Origin: an uncultured Oscillospiraceae bacterium
Lineage (GTDB): Bacteria; Bacillota; Clostridia; Oscillospirales; Acutalibacteraceae
DNA length: 64,000 nt
Reading direction: 5' to 3'
Assembly (NCBI GenBank): GCA_902492895.1
Contig: CABUNG010000011.1
Location: 1-64,000, forward strand
Part shown: one piece after another, positions 60,810 to 64,000 of the stretch
How positions within the stretch are numbered: the first letter of the stretch is position 1
Layout: every line of letters begins with the position of its first letter
The notes under the pieces: model-generated
Seen by the model: the letters and a program-made list of their open reading frames with translations, nothing else
The model's database searches: none
Told to the model about the DNA's origin: nothing
Position numbers and translations under genes: made by a program

Positions 60810-61745
60810 ATGCCCCTTGTCAACACAAAGGAAATGTTCAAAAAGGCCTATGAAGGCGGCTACGCGATCGGTGCCTTCAATGTCAACAATATGGAAATCG
60901 TGCAGGGAATCGTGGAAGCCTGCAAAGAGCTGAATTCCCCGGTGATTCTGCAAGCCTCTGGCGGCGCCCGGAAATATGCGCATTCCGCGTACCTGACTCA
61001 TATGGTGCAGGCGGCGGTGGAGGAGACGGGGCTGCCGATCGCGCTCCATCTGGACCATGGTGCCAGCTTTGAGCTGTGCAAGGACTGCATCGACAGCGGT
61101 TTTACCTCGGTGATGATCGACGGGTCTCACCTCGATTACGAAGAGAACGTCGCCGTGACCAAAAAGGTCGTCGAGTACGCGCATGAGCGGAATGTCACCG
61201 TCGAAGGCGAGCTCGGCCAGCTGGCCGGCATCGAAGACGATGTGAAGGTCGAATCCGACAAGGCGAACTACACCGATCCGGAGCAGGTTCAGGATTTCGT
61301 GTCCCGCACCGGTGTGGATTCCCTTGCGATCGCCATCGGCACCAGCCACGGCGCCTTCAAGTTCAAGCCCGGCCAGAAACCCCAGCTCCGGTTCGATATC
61401 CTGAAGGATGTCATGGATCGCCTGCCTGGCTTCCCGATCGTGCTGCACGGTGCGTCGTCCGTCATGCCGGAATATGTCGCCATGGTCAACCAGTTCGGCG
61501 GCGAAATGGCCGACGCCATCGGCATTCCGGAGGATATGCTGCGCGAAGCGGCGTCCATGGCTGTCTGCAAGATCAACGTCGACTCCGACCTGCGTCTGGC
61601 GATGACCGCTGGTATCCGGAAGCATCTGGCGGAAAATCCCTCCCATTTCGATCCCCGTCAATATCTGGGCGACGGCCGTCAGTTCATTCACGATGTCGTC
61701 AAGCACAAGATCGAGACCGTTCTCGGCAGCGCCGGGAAAGCCTGA
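60810..61745 (+). CDS. fba: class II fructose-1,6-bisphosphate aldolase
   Basis: A 311-residue zinc-dependent aldolase cleaving fructose-1,6-bisphosphate to two triose phosphates in glycolysis. Metal and catalytic residues: ALHLDHGASFELC (His-x-Asp-His), VEGELGQLAGIED (Glu), IGTSHGAFKFKPG (His) and VLHGASSV (His); phosphate-binding KINVDSDLRLA near the C-terminus. Start at 60810, because AGGAGG lies 9 bases upstream; ATG at 60801 lies on top of that site. Terminator at 61762-61799. Confidence 0.93.
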   Translation: MPLVNTKEMFKKAYEGGYAIGAFNVNNMEIVQGIVEACKELNSPVILQASGGARKYAHSAYLTHMVQAAVEETGLPIALHLDHGASFELCKDCIDSGFTSVMIDGSHLDYEENVAVTKKVVEYAHERNVTVEGELGQLAGIEDDVKVESDKANYTDPEQVQDFVSRTGVDSLAIAIGTSHGAFKFKPGQKPQLRFDILKDVMDRLPGFPIVLHGASSVMPEYVAMVNQFGGEMADAIGIPEDMLREAASMAVCKINVDSDLRLAMTAGIRKHLAENPSHFDPRQYLGDGRQFIHDVVKHKIETVLGSAGKA

Positions 61746-61761
61746 TTGCATTTACGATATA

Positions 61762-61799
61762 AAAAAGCCGCCGGGAGCTGCTGTTCCCGGCGGCTTTTT
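61762..61799 (+). terminator. intrinsic terminator after fba
   Basis: AAAAAGCCGCCGGGA pairs with TCCCGGCGGCTTTTT; T-run at the end. Confidence 0.92.
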
Positions 61800-61886
61800 C
61801 TAATGTCCCGCTTTTGACCGGTTGCGGGGGAGAGGATTCGCAGTAATATAAGCTGATAACTAAATAGATGTACAACGTATTGAACT

Positions 61887-61932
61887 AAAACCGGGGAGGG
61901 TTGGATATACCAACCCTCCCCGGTTCTTTTTA
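61887..61932. terminator. intrinsic terminator of the DUF421/DUF4363 operon
   Basis: AACCGGGGAGGGTTGG (61889-61904) pairs perfectly with 61910-61925 around GATAT-type loop bases. A-rich and T-rich flanks make it bidirectional. Confidence 0.9.
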
Positions 61933-62310
61933 TAGAATATTATCGGGGGTGGGCAGTTCCAATTCCCCCAATTTGTCGAGCTGGTTGCGGCAGCGGGCCA
62001 GTTCGGCCGGAAAGTGCTCATGATCTCCCGCTTCGAGAAGGATGGGCAGCGTGATCACATTCTCCTCGATTTTGGAGACATCCGAATGCCGCATAAAAAA
62101 AGTAAAATGCTTGGTCCGTTTGGTAAACTCTTCGGCGAACTTCTCGGTCAGCGTCAGGGCCTTTTCGAAGTCCTCGTCCTGGAAGGCCTCCTCGATTTTA
62201 TCCGTCATCTCGATGAGATAGTCCGTCGTCTGCTTTTCGGTCACAATGGACAACACGCAGCCGGCCGCCACGAGAATCAGCAGCACAAAAGCCAAAATCA
62301 TACGTTTCAT
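61930..62310 (-). CDS. DUF4363 family protein
   Basis: A 126-residue protein with one N-terminal membrane helix (ILAFVLLILVAAGCVLSIV), possibly a lipobox (VAAGC), and a mainly helical extracytoplasmic part (TDYLIEMTDKIEEAFQDEDFEKAL). This matches DUF4363, regularly encoded beside DUF421 genes in spore-formers. Its start overlaps the DUF421 stop by 4 bp. Function unknown. Confidence 0.8.
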   Translation of the reverse strand: MKRMILAFVLLILVAAGCVLSIVTEKQTTDYLIEMTDKIEEAFQDEDFEKALTLTEKFAEEFTKRTKHFTFFMRHSDVSKIEENVITLPILLEAGDHEHFPAELARCRNQLDKLGELELPTPDNIL

Positions 62311-63002
62311 GATGCCGCTCCTTTTTCCTTGAGCTGCTGGTTCCGCAGAATGAAATACTGCCGGCTTTTATCCGCCGTCATCAGAAAGACGTCATCCAGC
62401 GGACAGTCGTCCTTTTGCAGAGTGGATCGGACCCAGTCTTCATCCAGGCCGCTCATCTGCAGACCCCAGTCCACCAGCTTCCCGTCGCTGACGACGATGA
62501 TGGGCACCCCGGTATCCTTGGGGGACGCCTTGACGTCCCCTGTCGTGGCCGGGCGATAAGCCGGTTTCATGAAGAGGCTGATTTTGCCGTTGGTTTCCGC
62601 GATGGCGTATTCGATTTCCCTCAGATCAAAGGCATTCTGCTGGCGCAGGGCCTCCATCAGATCCTCGACGGTCAGGCGCAGGCGTTTAAGGGCTTTCTGA
62701 TCCAGCTTGCCGTCCCGGATGATGACGATGGGGTTGCCGCTGATGAGCCTGGAGAAGCCGGACGATTTGAGCATCAGGCCTGAAAGCAACAGCTCCAGCG
62801 CAACCAGCACCACGATGGGGACCAGACCGTTGAGCAGCGGCATGCCGCTCTCCTGCATGGGGACCGCCGCCAGGTCGGAAATCAGCAGCGTCACCACCAG
62901 TTCGACCGGCTGCAGTTCTCCCAGCTGCCGCTTACCCATGATCCGCATGGCCGCGATAATGAATATGTAGATTATCACGGTGCGGATAGCCGAAATCGCC
63001 AT
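62307..63002 (-). CDS. DUF421 (YetF-like) membrane protein
   Basis: A 231-residue membrane protein. Three N-terminal helices include the signature IIAAMRIMGKRQLGELQPVELVVTLLISDLA. A cytoplasmic YetF-type domain follows, with FSRLISGNPIVIIRDGKLD, LMEALRQQNAFDLREIEYAI and ETNGKISLF. YetF-type proteins occur in Bacillus and Clostridia, and in many spore-formers they sit near spore genes. ATG with GGAGGGCACTG upstream. Operon with DUF4363. Confidence 0.9.
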   Translation of the reverse strand: MAISAIRTVIIYIFIIAAMRIMGKRQLGELQPVELVVTLLISDLAAVPMQESGMPLLNGLVPIVVLVALELLLSGLMLKSSGFSRLISGNPIVIIRDGKLDQKALKRLRLTVEDLMEALRQQNAFDLREIEYAIAETNGKISLFMKPAYRPATTGDVKASPKDTGVPIIVVSDGKLVDWGLQMSGLDEDWVRSTLQKDDCPLDDVFLMTADKSRQYFILRNQQLKEKGAAS

Positions 63003-63214
63003 AACAGTGCCCTCCTTTGAAATGTCCGAATCTAGTATGGACAGGCAAAACGGAGGATATGCATGTGCAAAAAACGGATATTCCGCGGCGGTCGGGATAA
63101 ACTGGAAAGGAACGCTCGTGCGGCGAAAAAACGGAAGTGCTCTGACCGGCTGTACGATTATAGGAAACCCATGCAGCTCCTAAGCCAAGCCTTAGCGAAA
63201 GGACTGTCAGAACA

Positions 63215-64000
63215 ATGGATAAAAAAACCGATCAACAAGCGCCGTCGTCTGCGCCTATCTCGGGACAGCTGATGGACGACCTGGTGGCCCTGCGGGCCAT
63301 GTTCGGCGGAAGCGCCGACCTGACCATCCGTCGGATGACCATCTGTTCGCACGAAATCGCCCTCGTGACCGTTGAGGGTATGGTGGACCGGCATATGATG
63401 GCCGATGCCGTTATCCTGCCCATGACCCACATGGCGGGGACGGCGGCCTCGCCCGAAGCGCTGATTTCCCGTATCCGGGACGAGGTGCTTGGATTTGTGG
63501 ATTTGCTCCAGGTGACCACGCTCGACGAGCTGACCAACCTGATCACCTCGGGCTTCGCCGCCATTTTGACCGAAGGCGTCCCTTACGCCGTACTGGGCGG
63601 TCTGCAGGGGTTCATGATGCGCGGCGTCAGCGAGCCCTCCACCGAAGTAACGGTCCGGGGCTCTCGTGAGGGATTCACCGAGGCGATCCGGATCAACATG
63701 TCGATGGTGCGGCGGCGTCTCAAATCCCCGTCTCTCACCTTCGAAACGCTCACGGTCGGCAAAGTCACGCAGACGGCCGTATGCCTTTGTTATATGCAGG
63801 ACCGGGTGTCCCGCCGGTTGCTCGACGACATCCGGGCCCGCATCCAGGACTGCCCGCTCGAATCGGTGTTGGAATCGGGGTATATACAGCCATTTCTCGA
63901 AAACAAGCGGCGGTCCCTTTTCACGAGCGTCGAATCGACCGAGCGGCCGGACACCCTGTGCGGCAAGGTGCTCGAGGGACGGATCGGCGTCCTGGTGGAC
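63215..64000 (+). CDS. spore germination protein, GerA family (cut by window edge)
   Basis: The first 262 codons of a GerA-family germinant-receptor subunit A (full members are about 480-550 residues). Seen: the N-terminal soluble domain with GFAAILTEGVPYAVLGGLQGF, then the family signature TEVTVRGSREGFTEAIRINMSMVRRRLKSP, LTFETLTVGKVTQTAVCLCYM and SVLESGYIQPFLEN. The membrane domain lies beyond the window. ATG with AAAGGA 11 bases upstream. Its presence supports sporulation in this organism. Confidence 0.9.
   Translation, partial: MDKKTDQQAPSSAPISGQLMDDLVALRAMFGGSADLTIRRMTICSHEIALVTVEGMVDRHMMADAVILPMTHMAGTAASPEALISRIRDEVLGFVDLLQVTTLDELTNLITSGFAAILTEGVPYAVLGGLQGFMMRGVSEPSTEVTVRGSREGFTEAIRINMSMVRRRLKSPSLTFETLTVGKVTQTAVCLCYMQDRVSRRLLDDIRARIQDCPLESVLESGYIQPFLENKRRSLFTSVESTERPDTLCGKVLEGRIGVLVD

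Noticed and set aside
1..64000. tRNA, rRNA or prophage genes
   Set aside because: No cloverleaf with TTCGA-type T-loop, rRNA segment, integrase or phage structural gene was recognised by eye on either strand.

Overview
The window reads as chromosome of a spore-forming, fairly GC-rich member of the Clostridia, probably Oscillospirales/Ruminococcaceae-like. Evidence: a CotJC-type manganese catalase with a forespore-type promoter, a GerA-family germinant receptor gene at the right edge, the DUF421/DUF4363 pair, a Firmicutes-type T-box leader before leuA, a MetH without its reactivation domain, and many Gram-positive lipoproteins. No rRNA, tRNA, CRISPR array, prophage or insertion sequence was recognised.

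Layout. 1-3.4 kb: methionine/one-carbon operon (metF 3' end, stand-alone MetH reactivation protein, metH). 3.4-9.4 kb: DUF1294 membrane protein, a GHL10-type lipoprotein, a large cell-wall amidase carrying a similar glycosidase-like region, and a small lipoprotein. 9.5-32.5 kb: one 23-kb block of fifteen minus-strand genes that forms the core of the window. It is an uptake and processing locus for an unidentified glycan: two sugar ABC importers (two binding proteins, four permeases, no ATPase), two DUF4838 proteins at its outer ends, DUF5696 and DUF5107 proteins, an NHL-TPR-Yip1 membrane protein, two C-terminally anchored surface proteins sharing an unrecognised domain, a degenerate ROK protein and an AraC regulator. 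A divergent N-acylglucosamine-2-epimerase-type gene lies at its promoter end. 34-37 kb: a small divergent regulatory pair (52-aa protein; ribbon-helix-helix protein with a VOC protein) and a secreted DUF4434-like protein.

37-47.5 kb: iron alcohol dehydrogenase, hemolysin III and a P-type Ca2+ ATPase on the minus strand; two FAD proteins, a patatin-like lipase and an unrecognised membrane protein on the plus strand. 47.7-53.6 kb: potABCD polyamine importer followed by an aldose-1-epimerase-like protein and a phosphoglycolate phosphatase. 53.6-58 kb: an extremely cysteine-rich small protein, the CotJC-like catalase, and leuA-leuB behind a leucine T-box. 58-59 kb: a small membrane-anchored protein and a tandem array of about 93-bp units. 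59-64 kb: DUF6062 and an OGG1-type DNA glycosylase divergently transcribed from a perfectly symmetrical promoter, class II aldolase, DUF4363/DUF421 and the start of the gerA-like gene.

Family names rest on motif recognition by eye. DUF assignments, promoters, operators and terminators are predictions from sequence only.
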